From the NCBI GenBank assembly GCA_910574455.1, contig CAJSYZ010000004.1:5218599-5282598 (forward strand): a stretch of DNA of 64,000 nt, given 5' to 3'. The stretch comes from Trichaptum fuscoviolaceum. Its lineage: Eukaryota > Basidiomycota > Agaricomycetes > Hymenochaetales > Trichaptaceae. Positions within the stretch are counted from its first letter, which is position 1. Each line of letters starts with the position of its first letter. Positions 1 to 12,034 of the stretch are shown here, piece after piece. The translations under genes and the position numbers were made by a program. The notes beneath the pieces are model-generated. The model was given only the letters and a program-made list of their open reading frames with translations, was not told the DNA's origin and did no database searches.

Positions 1-2955
1 CTCTTGATCGCTTCCTGTTGACAAATTATAAGTGAGACACTTGTTTCAGAAGAGATATCCAAGTAAGCCCACCAAGCTTCTTGTCGCAGTGCGGTTCTTT
101 CCTGACACTCTACGCAGGATGTCGTAAACAAGGTCCAGGGATTGCATCGCGGGCGGAGCAAGGTCAGTGCTTGGACAGCGGGTGACGATGATGCACATGA
201 CAATCTATAGTACCGAATGAAACTGGTTTCAAGTAAGGGGAAAACCCAGTGAACACTTACAGCGGACGAAACGGCACTAGCAAACCAACTGCCAATCCTT
301 GACACAGCGTCAGGAAGCTAAATCATGGGTTGTTAGAAGGACGCCTCAGTTACGTGGAATGAGCAACTTGAAAGAGGCCGCTAACCTGATCGTAAACCAC
401 GCTCAGTTCCTCTATTATTTCATGGGCGCTTTGAAAACAGGCGGTCACAGACTTTCCCAACTTGCTCCTTAGTGGATCCTGCGGATGATCAGATAGGGCC
501 TTAGCAAGGAAACTTCGATGAAGATGAAGCAGCACTACAAAATTGTGAGAGGGAGGAGGAGAATAAGATTACAACTAATAGACCGACTGAACACTAAAAA
601 AGCATACTTGTCTCTCGTAATTGCAAGACACACCAGCGCTGCATTCTCCGCATAGATGAGTCATAGTCTTCCGAACGCGAGGACTGACGCGAGGTCAAGT
701 CAGGCTCGCTGAATTCCCGAACTTGACGGTCCAGAGTAAGCATCGTAGAATATGATGGAGTCTTTGCACCAAACGCTTCTTCTGATATCTGCCGAGCTAG
801 CCGTGAAAAACGGATCATCCATGCATGATCTGGGGTAAATCGTTAGACGTGGCTATTACTTCATGAGAAGATGAGAAAGGGGCGAAACGGACAAGAAAAT
901 TGGTAGTCAACGTCGTCTTGATTCGAGTTGCTGTCTTTCGGTAGTGGACAGTCGATAAACGGTTCTGAAAGCAAAGGGGGTCGCCCGAATTGGATGCTCT
1001 GGAATAAAAGGAATGAAATCAGCCTACAGCGCGACAGGATGGAATATTCAATACCGTCATGGTTTCCATTGAATACAGTTGCCAGAAGGTCGAGTGCCTG
1101 CGTTGACTCACTTCGTCATCAAGCCGCCATCTTGAACTATCCCGATCTAAAAGAAAATCAGACATCAGAAAGCGGTCCTTTTGTTCGACCCGGTTACTAA
1201 GTCTTACGCAGGCCCATCTGATGGTTTAACGAGTAGCAATGTCAGAATGTTTGAAGGGTGAATAGAAGGAGACCGAAAACTCACGCTGTACGACAATTTA
1301 GCAGCAACGCCCAAGATTACCCATCCTTGCATGTGACCATGGGGAAGATCGCAATGCTCCAAATAGAATGCGATATGCATCTAAATGATCGGATTTGACG
1401 TCGTCAATTAGGAAGATGACATCCAACGCTTCTTAAAGAAACCTACTATTGCTAGGATAGCATTTGCGGTAGTGTCCAGCACGGGCGACTTGAACGAAAG
1501 CGCAACGCGTGACAAATGATAATAATCATCCGCATCGGAGTTGTATGGATCGCGCTTAGGGTCCAATAGGGCACCTATGGCAAAAATTGCGAGGAGGAGG
1601 GTGAGTCGATGAGGATCAGTATAGGCAGTGTGCTCCCACGGATGCCCAGGAAGATGATAAACATGCGCTGGCGAGCAAAGTAACACAGTATTGAGCATCA
1701 ATCAAGATGTTACCAGAGAGATCTTTACCAAGTAGGTCATCGAGAAGCTGAGCACGAGACACAAAAAGTCCGCTTGATAAATAGGGTTAGTTACCATCAG
1801 ACTCTTACCAAGACAGTTGGCAGTTGGTCGTCTTACATCCAGTTGCCATATTCTAGGTATATCTCGGCTAGCTCGTAGGCATTGTCGCGGTGGGGAAGGA
1901 AGCCTAGGACGCATTCCTCGTCCATGATTGTTGGAGGCGGTGCTTCAGGCCAAGTGTATCCATAAAATTCCTTTGGCAAGCGCCCGAATTCGACGCCGTC
2001 ATCGCTGTCAGAGTCCTGAAGCAGATACTGGAAAGCGAAGGTCAGAACGGCCATTAACAAAGGTATAAGGCTCGAGCTGACGTCTATCCGTGCTGTGGAG
2101 CCGTGGAACTCCGCTTCACCATTTAGACCGATTGATAAAGTGCCTTTTACTTGGTGTTATTTCCGTACGGTACGTAAATAATCAGTGACCTACCAAGTGC
2201 GTCAATGACCTCCCGTTCCTCTTCTTGAGAAGATGGTCCCGGATGGTCATCTGGAATGCGAATGGTAGGAATCGGAGACGCTTCCATCGGCGGTGGCGGT
2301 AGCAGTGGTGGTACGTCAAGCAAAGAATTCACCAACAATGGATGTGGATGTGTAGAAACCGAAGCTTGCAAAGTACGAAGGGCCTCCTCAAGAGCGCGAA
2401 TACGTTCAAGTAGAGAGTCTATCTGGTCATGCAGCTCTTCTGTGTTAGCGAGGATCATCCTGGTTTAGGGAGAGATTGGATTTGGCGTCTAGCTTGAGCA
2501 GAGAAGTAGGAGTTGTTGCAAACCTGTTATATTTGCCAGTAGTCAGAGTCCCTGGACGATACGAGTCATGAGATCAATCTAGACATCAGGGGCGAAGAGT
2601 AAGATCCCTCACCGTCTGGACAAATCGCAGCGCAACCGCGTTTCGTGCAGTTCTCACACGGATGCTGGCGGTCAATCAGAACGAACGTCAAGAGTCGGTT
2701 TCGCAGTTCCGTTTGGAGATTTGTCTGATAGACCCACTCTGCGGTCGCATCTCATTTTTAATCTGTTGAAGAAAATGTGTGAGTATAAGTGTGTTTGAGC
2801 AGCTGATGGGGTTATCTCGATCTGCAGAGAAGGAAGAATGGACGTAGTTCAAAAGTGTAAACTTACCGACGGCATTCTGCACAGGAAACCGGAGCGCGCC
2901 CTGGTCGTTTCCTAGGCCTTTGGGCAGCTTGTGCAGTACCATCCTTGTCCTTCAT
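1..2955 (-). CDS. Zn(II)2Cys6 fungal transcription factor (3' end beyond window)
   Basis: A nuclear regulator, probably XlnR/Fungal_trans type. The start is the ATG at 2953-2955, opening MKDKDGTAQAAQRPRKRPGR. The binuclear zinc cluster is spread over three exons: SCAECRR ends at 2867 before GTAAGT, RLKMRCDR follows, then HPCENCTKRGCAAICPDG; all six cysteines are present. Next come a coiled-coil linker (ANTEELHDQIDSLLERIRAL, about 2460-2400) and Fungal_trans middle-homology pieces: DPHRLTLLLAIFAIGALLD near 1600, MHIAFYLEHCDLPHGHMQGW near 1380-1330, DRDSSRWRLDDEVSQRR near 1140, SIQFGRPPLLSEPF near 1000-960 and LHLHRSFLAKALSDHPQDPL near 510. At least ten short introns are needed. No break was seen, but the C-terminus runs off the left edge. 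The target genes cannot be read from the sequence. Confidence 0.85.
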
Positions 2956-3862
2956 TTACCTATCTGCGGGTAACTCTGGCGAGCAGGCGAAGTGTACCGT
3001 GTAAGTTGAATGGAAAGGTGATGTCTTCCATTTACAGATACAACATCCGGAGGCTCAATCACACCGGGCGGAAAAGGGTGATTTGTCACAAATCACTACA
3101 TGTCACATTATGATTAACATATTTTTAACTACTATATGTAGTAGTATATAGTACTAGAGTGCAGCCACTCCTGCTATTTATGGTAGCTTGAGTGTTATTC
3201 GTGACCAATATCACGCTATATATAGTAATAATGCAAGCGAGATCCCTTCCAGATTTTTTGCTTCCGCTCATCGCCATTGACAGCGGAATCAGTTGGCAGT
3301 CCGTCGATCCATTCCAATAGCTCTTGCCGGGTGCCCAACTATGACTTCGCAAAAGAACGTAGACCAGTGCTAAAATTTTCCATTGCACATGTATGGGCAA
3401 TGAATGTCACCAACTTGCAATTGCTGCAGTCAGCGCTCACTGGCACGCCAGCGCATCAGCAAATTCTCCACTTTAGAATTGAACTTGCTCGGCAAGCTCA
3501 AGCCTGAGCCAGGTATTTGATACAACTCGGGTATAGTAACCATTTCGCGTATTCGGAGTTTATGCAATCCACCGACTTCATCGCATCGCAAGTGTCTAAA
3601 GGATAATAAGTGAGTGTTGTATTGAGTCTGAGCAAGCTGGACAAATTTGATGAAACTAATTTACAAGGAGTGTACAAATATGCAAAAGACAACCAAATCC
3701 GCAGATACGAGGAATAATAAATCCGAAAGAATACGTTACAGGTGAATATTCGGTAAGTTAAGCATAGAGTAAGTAGCTAATACACATGTACATTATAATT
3801 ATGTCTGCGCAATCTCCTCCAGGAAAGATGACGCTTTCAATTGCAGTTTCGCGGTGTTGGTT
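2956..3862. other. intergenic, no gene recognised
   Basis: An AT-rich stretch (especially 3100-3240 and 3600-3830) between the divergently read transcription factor start and the 3' end of the next minus-strand gene. Short open frames of up to 91 codons exist, but none has family resemblance or a convincing splice structure. Confidence 0.5.
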
Positions 3863-4651
3863 TTAGTGGTTCTTGCTGGCCCTGCTAGTGGTTGACTGCT
3901 TCTTCCACCAGCTGGATCGCGGATCAATCAGGACAAAGTCAGCTGGGAGCCATGGTTCCCTCTTGGCCTGTCCGTTAGGGCCCACACGGATAAGACGGCG
4001 CGCAAAGCCCGTGACACGCTTCCAAACGAAGACAAAGTGACGATAGAAGGGTTTACGGTGGCGCTCCTCTCTGCTTGTCCAACCTTTCCTAGCCCTATGG
4101 ACAAGTTTTGTAGGCTCCGTCGATTCTAAGGATGGAGGCAGGACGTCTGGGATCGTTTCTGGGATCGTCGAGGTGAAGGTAGTGCAAGAGTCCGTCGGCG
4201 TTGGGAGGAAGTAACTGCTATCTAGCACGGAGGGAGGAGCGGACTTATCAAGTGGTATGAACGTAGAACCCTTCCTGCGTAAGGCGCCTGATCTTCTCTG
4301 CGATTCCCGTCGCACATGGGCAGCGTTCATCCCTGCAGATAGAACATAGTCGGGAACGAGGTTGGGCGGGAGACAATCAAGGGCCTCCATCTTTGTGCTA
4401 ACGATCTCGGGTTGTGCTCTTCCGCCCGCCTCATCGGAGTACGTGTGGGGGTGCACAATCGCAATAGCTTTTTGCGCAGGTTGCGCATGTTTCGCTTTTC
4501 TAAAACTGGACACAGGTATATGGATTAGATTAGAGTGCAATGAAGTGATAGATAAGATAACTCACCGAATCCTTCGTCTGAAGGGAGAGAACGTGAATGT
4601 AGAGGTCGCATTTCGAGAACGCGTGCGGCGTGTGCGGAGGGCCATAAACAT
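3863..4651 (-). CDS. hypothetical protein with C-terminal VWKRVT/LPxxFVLI motif
   Basis: A two-exon gene. The first exon starts at the ATG at 4649-4651 (MFMALRTRRTRSRN) and ends before GTGAGT at about 4567. After a ~57-nt intron ending CCAG it joins in frame to FRKAKHAQPAQK and runs to the stop at 3863, giving about 245 residues. The protein is basic and Ser/Pro-rich and probably largely disordered. Only the C-terminal ~55 residues look ordered: FYRHFVFVWKRVTGFARR, then LPADFVLIDP. The same pattern recurs in the small protein at 15777-16130, so the two look like distant paralogues. A TATATAA box on the minus strand lies near 4792-4799. The function is unknown; no catalytic motif or membrane segment is visible. 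Confidence 0.6.
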
Positions 4652-5262
4652 AGTGTTCACTGGCGTCTTCTGTGTTTACGATTAAAGAAGTGCGCTGGAG
4701 GTCTAGCTCTCAGCGATAGTGGATGAGGAGGATTGTTATGCGTTTAGAGGTGAGCCTCAAGCTGAAGGAACGGAGCGTTGAAGCGGCGAGATTATATAGC
4801 ATAATGCCACATCTTGTGGTTTTCATCTTGGATCGATGTGGTTATCTTTGAGCGGCCACAACCTCGATTAGATCACCACTTAAGACATGAGGCTCTTAAG
4901 ACGCAGAGGCCCACGAACAGACCATATCCGAAACCTCGGAGATAGCATGATGACCCATCATTGTTGCTCGAAGGATAGTCGAACGCTTTTCGCATATTCG
5001 GAGAGTCAATAATTTTAGAAGCTTGGATAGAATATGGATTGATTGTTTCACCGGTTCGTGCTATAGGAGTTGTTGGACGTGTCAAAAGGGGCGTATCGCG
5101 TTCGGTGGTCTCAGAGTGGACGCGTTATTTACATCTATTTATTGCCTTTTTAGGCCGATAAAAGACCCCTTCGAAGATAATTGTTGTGGTTGAAATTCAT
5201 AGCTTTATTATGTCGTGAGTGGAGTTTAACTACAGTATCCCTAACCCTACTACGTGGACGTT
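4652..5262. other. intergenic, no gene recognised
   Basis: Contains the TATA-like element of the upstream gene (4792-4799). A minus-strand 70-codon open frame at 4873-5085 has one hydrophobic stretch, but nothing shows it is expressed. Confidence 0.5.
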
Positions 5263-7364
5263 TCAAGAAGATGGGCCGAAGATCACAGAAAGATATTTCT
5301 CCACACCCTCGAAATCATTAACGAAAGCACCGATGTACGTATCCGGTCGAACAACGACGATGGCGAGTTGGCCATCTACGATACCGTAGTTCTGGAAAGC
5401 ATGTCCTTCACTGTCTTTCAAGACAAAGTCAATCTCGGAGAACGGAGGAGCTATAGCATCGCCGCGCACGATGAGTGCAGTGTGCACCAGGCCCGGTGAA
5501 AGTCGTCTCAGTGCCTTAAGTACAGGCTGCAAGAGCGCACGCGTCTCATGCTCTTCCAAAAGAGGCACGGATATGAGCACTGTGTGAGAGGCTGGATTGA
5601 ACAGCTCAAATATCCTCGTCGGTTCTAACACCGTCGCCGTCGCAAGTGTAACTAATCCTGGCGCATCAGGCGCGCGGTCACCGCCTCGTATATCATGTAC
5701 TTTTTCACCGTACGCGTCGGAATGATCATCTGCGAACCGGTCATCCAGAACGAATGGACTATGCCGGTAGTTGACGTCGAGTTGGAAGAGCTGCCAGTCG
5801 CGTAAAGCTTGTCCTTGTCCTTTCCCTTCTGCAAAGCTCCGCTGAGGAACCTTATTATGCAACGAAGTAGAGATTTGTAACATTTCGGATATGATGGGCA
5901 TACGCTCCAGTTCGTATGAGTCGAGAAGAGAGATACGAGCCTGCTCCTTGAGGACAAGTGAGAGTTTCCAGCCCAGATTGAACTGCAGCAAAGGGTTACT
6001 TCGGGAAAAAGAAACAGACGAGGGAACACTTACCGCGTCAGCAAAGCTAGCATTTAATCCTTGACCTCCTGCGGGAGAGTGAATGTGCGCAGAGTCTAAC
6101 GTAACTCTTTCAGAATCTTTAAGAACAGGATCCAAACCACACACCTCCGACGATGAAGACACGACCAACGCGAAAGTATTCGGCCATACAAATATTGAGA
6201 CTTTTGCGACAAAAATTACTTGAGGTTTTAAACATGACTTATGAGACGACTTACCTCCATTCACTCTGCCAAAAAACCTCCAGCAGTTGAATATCATCAC
6301 GTTTCGTCAGGTTTCTGAATTCATGTTGCAGAGTCTGAACAACCTTGTTGGTAGCCAGCAGTGTATAGTCCACAGAAGGCCCTCCCATCAAGATTTGATA
6401 TCGTCCGGGTTCTCCGGCATACCTCTAAAATGCCCTAAAAGTGTATCAGATAGAGATACGGAAACAAGCCGAGCTGTCAACGTACGCGTCGCTGCCAGGT
6501 TTTCCCCAGAAATGCGCACCTCTCTGAGTGAACCCTTCAATACGGACATCCGCAATGTATTTCTTCCCTGTGTCGGTAACTTGAGCCTCAGCAACAAACT
6601 TGATTCCAAGCTCTTTCCGAATTGTGCCTAAAAGTTGGCGTCAGGAAGGTATTTTACTTCACGAAAAGGGTTCAAGTACGCACTGTGTCCTCCGTCACTC
6701 CCGATGACAAATGTGAACTTAGACTTCTCCTCAGCCTCCGTCCCGTCGGTTTTTTTCACAATATCTACCGTGACTCCGCTTTCGTCCTGCTCTATGGTTG
6801 TCGCCCGCGTACCGAGTTCGACCTTCGCACCAAGGCGTTCGATGTGTTCCCGAAGAACCGCCTCGTGCTGGTACTGCGCGATTGTGAAGGGCCTGGTCTA
6901 GAAAAGAAATGTGTTCGGATTCGAAACGTATACTAGGCGGAGATCCAACGTACAAATGGGTATACCGGGGTTGGTTCGAAATCCTGGACCATCTTCATAG
7001 TTCCAACGAGCTTGTACGGATCTACCGAATCGTATTTGTGCCCGGTAGGAACTTCGAACGCGTACTTTTTCACGTCGTCCAGAACGCCGAGGAAGTACTC
7101 GAATTCCTCCGTTCGCGGCTTCCAAAAATAGGCTCAGCTTAAGAGCAAGTCTTTCAGAACTACGAACATACCTGAACACTGGACCCTCGGAATGCTTGAT
7201 GATGCTGGGTTTCTTTCTCAATAATCCTAACCGATATGCCATTCTTCAGCAATGCTAGTCCAGCGGTGAGTCCCGAGATACCAGCTCCAACCTAAGCGAT
7301 GTGGTCTAGTTTAGAACATGTGATTGAGCAGCGCACTTACAATGAGAACTTGAGGTGATTGCAT
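5263..7364 (-). CDS. FAD-dependent aromatic monooxygenase (phenol hydroxylase/TfdB-like)
   Basis: A flavoprotein hydroxylase of the PheA/TfdB group, using NAD(P)H and O2 to hydroxylate an aromatic ring; the substrate is unknown. Exon 1 is only MQSPQVLI (ATG 7362-7364), followed by an intron and then VGAGISGLTAGLALLKNG, the GxGxxG dinucleotide fold. Further exons give TEEFEYFLGVLDDVKKYAFE, then RPFTIAQYQHEAVLREHIER near 6890, and FTFVIGSDGG near 6710 (the DG motif). The FAD-pyrophosphate motif is split by an intron: RVGRVFIVG near 6155, then DSAHIHSPAGGQGLNASFAD near 6100-6050. FNLGWKLSLVLK follows. The C-terminus to IFGPSS (stop 5263) has the thioredoxin-like dimerisation domain of phenol hydroxylases. 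About 570-600 residues, the usual family length, with no break seen. Confidence 0.85.
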
Positions 7365-7452
7365 TCGGGAATTTCAGAGGCACCTGTTGTACGAAAGGCA
7401 GTGAATAGTCAACAGGGTATTCGATGATAAGTAGTTGGACGAGGTCGCACCC

Positions 7453-7462
7453 ATTATATATA
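7453..7462 (-). promoter_or_regulatory. TATA box of the FAD monooxygenase
   Basis: TATATATAAT on the minus strand, about 90 nt upstream of the ATG at 7364. Position and sequence suit a TATA element; no other promoter evidence is available. Confidence 0.5.
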
Positions 7463-7649
7463 CCCTTCACCTAACATTGAGACAATTTCGAAGACAATAG
7501 ACAAATAATACTATATTGACGACGAAGCTTCCCGGCATGAAGTACTATCCCGTCGCGCTCGTTTGCCGTGCTGCCCCGTCACTGATAGCACCAGGCCATC
7601 TGTATTAAGCTCATGATTTATATAAAGGACATATTCTGTTGTCAACGAG

Positions 7650-8092
7650 TCAAGACGGCATGCCCGCGTTCAAGTAATAGTTCGGTGCCGAGTCACCGAA
7701 TAACCACGTCAAGATCGTTGAATACTTCGGCGCAGGAGCACTAGCATCAAGGAACATCCTTGACTGTAAACCATTAGTTTAAAGTTCGTCTGAATATGAA
7801 TTAATCAATGAAGGAAAGAGAGCTGCAATGGTACGTACTGTACATTGAAATCTGGAGGGCCCAGCCGTGCCGATCCATTCGAAATCGGAACCATCATGAT
7901 GACTCCGGTAGGTGCAGCGAGCATCCTGATACTAGTTAGCCCTTCCCGTCATGCCTTAACACACATACACAAAGGGATGATGATGCTATTTAATGCAAGG
8001 TAAGCAATCTCGTGGGGAGTTCTACGGAAAACAGCCGACACACTTTGTAATGGGTTGTCCGTAGTTTGTACGGCGCGTATGATCAGGAAGTT
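7650..8092 (-). CDS. unidentified coding-like exons, possible small gene (5' end not resolved)
   Basis: Three minus-strand stretches join with GT-AG introns. About 8092-7976 reads NFLIIRAVQTTDNPLQSVSA and onward to LALNSIIIPL. About 7927-7844 reads MLAAPTGVIMMVPISNG to LGPPDFN. 7763-7650 reads SRMFLDASAPAPKYSTILTW to NAGMPS and a stop. The intron between the first two has a good CTAAC branch point and a CAG acceptor. The composition is protein-like with a hydrophobic central part, but I do not recognise the family. The first exon needs a non-standard GTGTAT donor, and no in-frame ATG is seen upstream before the next gene. It could be a small membrane or secreted protein, or the decayed 3' part of a gene. 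Confidence 0.35.
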
Positions 8093-8337
8093 CTAGGCTG
8101 TCCAAGGAAAGCGGCCTCAACTGAGAAGCATCAGGAGTTCCACGGATTGAGATTTTCATGAAAACATTTGCGGCGGAAAGAAGGGTGACCGGGTGTATGT
8201 AGAAGGATCATACAAGATGTGTTTACGTAACCTACAAGTACTAGTAGTAGTACTTGAAGCGTAATGATGCGTATTCTTCTTGAAAGGTTGCTGCTCATGC
8301 TGCAACTTGAAAGTCAACATACTGTCCAATTCTTACA

Positions 8338-9977
8338 ATGCTTCACCAGACTTCACAAGCCTTTGCGAGACAGAGTTTAAGAGTTTCAAGGCAGCAGGCC
8401 CGGTTTGTCTCAACCAGCGCAAGCGCTCCAGCAAAAACTCTTGGACGGACAGTTACCGCAACTCTTGCCTTGGTTTCTGGAACCGTATTTGCTGTCTACT
8501 ACCTTGATTCACGATCTGCTCTCCATAGATATCTTGTCACACCATTACTTCGGTATACTCTTGATCCAGAGACATCGCACAAAGTCGCAGTGAAGGTTCT
8601 GAGAAGCGGCTTTGCACCGAAGGATACAGGCGAGGATGATGAGAGATTAAGTACGGAGGTGAGCTTTGCATTTAAATCGTTCAAGGAAATAATCGAACTT
8701 TGATATATAGATCTGGGGAGAGAAGCTATCGAACCCTGTCGGATTAGCTGCCGGATTCGATAAGAATGGCGAGGCAATTGATGGTATGAAGCAACATACA
8801 GACCATAGTCTAAGCAAGACTTACTTCTTTCCAAAGGCCTCTTTGACCTTGGGTTTGGCTGGGTTGAAATTGGGAGCGTTACCCCAAAGCCGCAGGTCTG
8901 TCTGGTTTACCTTTAATTGACCATTACTGATACCCTGACAGCCAGGAAATCCTCGACCGCGCGTCTTCCACCTTCCCGACGACTCCGCCATGATTAATCG
9001 CTATGGCTTCCCCTCCGATGGCTCTGTTGCCGTCCTCTCTCACCTTCGCGCTCGTCTGCCACGTATCTTCCCTGACTACCCCACCCCCGAACCACACACA
9101 CACGCCTCCCTGCGGCCACAGGCACTCTTGGCCATCAACCTTGGCAAGAACAAAGCGTCTGCTCCTGATTCCATAACAGACTTCATCGCGGGCGTGAAGA
9201 TGTTCGGTCCCTACGCAGATGTCTTGGTCGTGAATGTGTCCAGTCCAAATACACCGGGTTTGAGGGGTTTGCAGAGTCGGGGACTGCTGGAGGAGCTGTT
9301 GGTGGGCATCACGAAGGAGAGGGACGCGTTGCCGATGGAGGTGCAGACACTGACTCGGAGGAGGCCGAGAATTGTTCTGAAGATCGCACCAGATTTGAAT
9401 GATGCGGAGTTGAAGGACATAGCAGAGGCGGTGAAGGCTGCAAGTGGAGTTGACGGTGTGATTGTCAGTAACACAACAATCCAGAGACCCCCATCACTCT
9501 CAGATCGTATGTCTATCGCTCTCCTTCCGTTGAAACACCCATTAACACCTTCTTCCAGCCCGGAAAGTCGAAACCGGTGGTCTCTCTGGCGCACCTCTCA
9601 AACCCCTCACTCTCCGGGCCCTGCGGACACTCCGTTCGTACCTCCCCGAGTCCGTCCCGCTCATTGGCTGCGGAGGCATTTCCTCGGGACGTGACGCGCT
9701 TGACTACGCACGGGCTGGCGCATCGGTTGTCCAGCTGTACACAGGATTTGGATACGATGGCGTCGGAGCCTGCCGACGCATCAAGGACGAGCTCGCAGAG
9801 GAACTGGCACGGGAAGGTACGACGTGGAGTCAGGTAGTGCGGAAGGCCGTCAAAGAGCTGAGCGCGAAGCCGGCAGCTGTGAAGAAAGACGAAGGTTTGA
9901 AGACGTTGATTGATGAGGCTCTCGATATCAAAAAGCAGCTAGAAGCTTTGACGCATAGATTTGATGTACAGCCGTAA
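8338..9977 (+). CDS. URA9: mitochondrial dihydroorotate dehydrogenase (class 2)
   Basis: Oxidises dihydroorotate to orotate with quinone as acceptor in the mitochondrial inner membrane, step four of UMP synthesis. Five exons: 8338-8658, 8711-8783, 8837-8895, 8942-9506 and 9559-9977. The N-terminus is an Arg/Ser-rich presequence ([20 protein letters not shown]) followed by a membrane segment ([17 protein letters not shown]), as in class 2 enzymes. Core motifs read in order: [59 protein letters not shown] (the second Ser is the class 2 catalytic base), [17 protein letters not shown], and the FMN phosphate-binding end GCGGISSG / [11 protein letters not shown]. The frame closes at TAA 9975-9977 with no defect seen. 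The gene symbol follows yeast usage for the mitochondrial enzyme. Confidence 0.92.
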
Positions 9978-10669
9978 TCTCGACCAATTTTATGGATGCT
10001 TCAGAAGGAGTCAGAGACACCTGTACGATCGATGATTGCGAATGTCTCAGCATCGTCAATGAAGACTGTACGAGACCGATGGAGAGATTCAGATGGACGA
10101 TGCCCCCCTTTAAAGTAAATTCGGAGAGGAAGGGGGAAAGAAATCGAATACCAAGTCCTTCTCAAAGGCTTTCCGTGGTGCTGGCAAGTCAATAAAAAGA
10201 GAAATAATACACAGCTCAGAGCCCCAAAGGCACCATGCATCAGGTGCTCCGACGGGACTTAGGATTTTTCTCTCTACTTCTGGTCACAAGAAGCACAGCA
10301 ACGTATGAGAACGATAGAATCGATGTTAGGGACAACGCAACATAAAGCAAATTTCGTGAAGTCTTCACCTTTCAATGAGAAAATGTTATGGAGTAGATCA
10401 TAGGAACAACCCAGAAAATATTTGATGAATCTTAGTCCCTACTTTGCCAGACGCGTAAACCAGTCGCTTGTCATTGACATTCAACCTCTCGATCAATTCG
10501 CAACTTGAGTCCTTGCCGGTCCGCCAAAATAGTAAACCCTCATGGACCACATTGAAATTCCTCCTCTACTATGCACTACAAGCCTTCCACATTTTCCGAC
10601 GTAGTATCGAGAACATTTCAACCTTTCCTTGCAAACAAAATGTAAAAACAAAATGAATTAAAATTTATC
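9978..10669. other. 3' flank of DHODH, no gene recognised
   Basis: Contains short open frames on both strands without family resemblance. A T-rich run on the minus strand at about 10640-10665 can serve as the RNA polymerase III terminator of the tRNA gene. Confidence 0.5.
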
Positions 10670-10795
10670 TGATGAGAGTGGGATTCGAACCCACGCCCCG
10701 GAGGACCAGATATCTGAAGAACTCGCGTTCCCCGAATCCCTGTATGAACAGGGTGATCCTTAGTCTGGCGCCTTAGACCGCTCGGCCATCTCACC
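10670..10795 (-). tRNA. tRNA-Leu (anticodon AAG) with 46-nt intron
   Basis: Read on the minus strand, the acceptor stem GGTGAGA pairs with TCTCATC (one G-U), with discriminator A at 10670. Box A (TGGCCGAGCGG) and box B (GGTTCGAATCC) are intact. The anticodon stem CCAGA/TCTGG closes a seven-base loop with anticodon AAG at 10759-10761, reading CUU leucine codons. The loop is interrupted after position 37 by a 46-nt intron (about 10712-10757), the standard place for nuclear tRNA introns. The variable arm is long, as in Leu tRNAs, and CCA is not encoded. Confidence 0.95.
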
Positions 10796-12034
10796 TTATG
10801 CAAAAGTAAAATAATTAAAATTTTAGCTTATAAATATATAGATAGTATACGAAGCCTGAGAAACAGTCAATGCAAACGAGTGACGCGGTGCATGCTTGCA
10901 GCTTGCCCCTCGACTATTTCCTGTCCCTTGTACACCTCTTCAACTCAACCGTGAAGCGCTTCTGATCGTGCAGCTGTTTCCTTTGATGTCGAACACACTT
11001 AGTAGCTGGTGACGAGCATGACCTCTCGGAGATGCAGCGGCAGTGGACGCGATTGGCGAAGGTCACGACAACCTGAAGTATTGAGTCACGGTTCACCCAT
11101 CCCGAAGACTTTTCGTTCGCTCTTCGGACGTTTTCAACTCATCTCTGTGGCATGTTATACGCGAATGATGAGGATGGTATCTCTGCTGCATGTCTGCGGA
11201 AACTAAGACCACTGCAGCGGCAGCATGGTATCCGCACCTGGAGGGCCTGCATCTGAAGGCGATTTATCTGACAGCAATCCAGCCCTTTTCCAACACACAC
11301 GTTTACCGAGGCTGTTATTTCTTACAGTCTCCGTGTGTCCGAGGACAGAAGGTTACAACTTGGACCGAGGTGCCGATTGTTATGAATGGTGGCTCATTCT
11401 GCGTATGAAGATCTGATCCACCTCCTCGCTCACACCGCACAGTCGCAAAGTAAGGTGTTTGCACTATTCATCCAACGCATTGTTGATTTTCATATAGAGA
11501 GTTTATCTATCCCAGACCCCAGGACGAGAGTTTATCAGTGGGCTACGAAGCATGCAGTCGGTGATTTGCGCTGGACTTGCATTGGGTCTCATCGGAATTT
11601 GGTCTAAATTTAAGCTGATATCGAAGCTGTTGAGAAATTCCGCGCAATTTCCATCGGTATGTCCTCTGGAGTATTTCAACCAGTCAACTCTATTCAGACT
11701 TACTCCAGATACTCCAACAGCACAAGGTCATCGAAGTTCCAGCGAAAATAGCTCTACTCAAAAGCATTGCATCCGGGCATCGAAGCGACGTCTGTACAAA
11801 CAGCAACGAGACACAATCCGATGAATCCGATCACCAGTCTATTCACACGACTTGCGAGATAGCAACTTCAAACATATGGGCTCAAATACCAATGTCAGTC
11901 CTTCGCAACGCTATATTACTACATCTCATTATCGTTCGTGAATAAACCAGTAACATGATCTATCTGAAAGAGGAAGAAAGAGACTGAAAACACTGAAAAC
12001 CCGTGACGCCACGACTTTTGACATGTTTGTCTTT
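10796..12034. other. unresolved block with coding-like scraps on +
   Basis: Stretches at 11010-11215 (DEHDLSEMQRQWTRLAKV, an in-frame TGA, then ESRFTHPEDFSFALRTFSTH), 11250-11410 (ASEGDLSDSNPALFQ...) and 11400-11560 (AYEDLIHLLAHTAQSQSKVF) have protein-like composition in different frames of the plus strand. I could not join them into one gene or name a family. They may be a decayed gene. Confidence 0.35.

Noticed and set aside
3125..3400. A 91-codon minus-strand frame (HVQWKILALVYVLLRSHSW...)
   Set aside because: AT-rich surroundings, repetitive TA tracts, no splice partners and no family resemblance.
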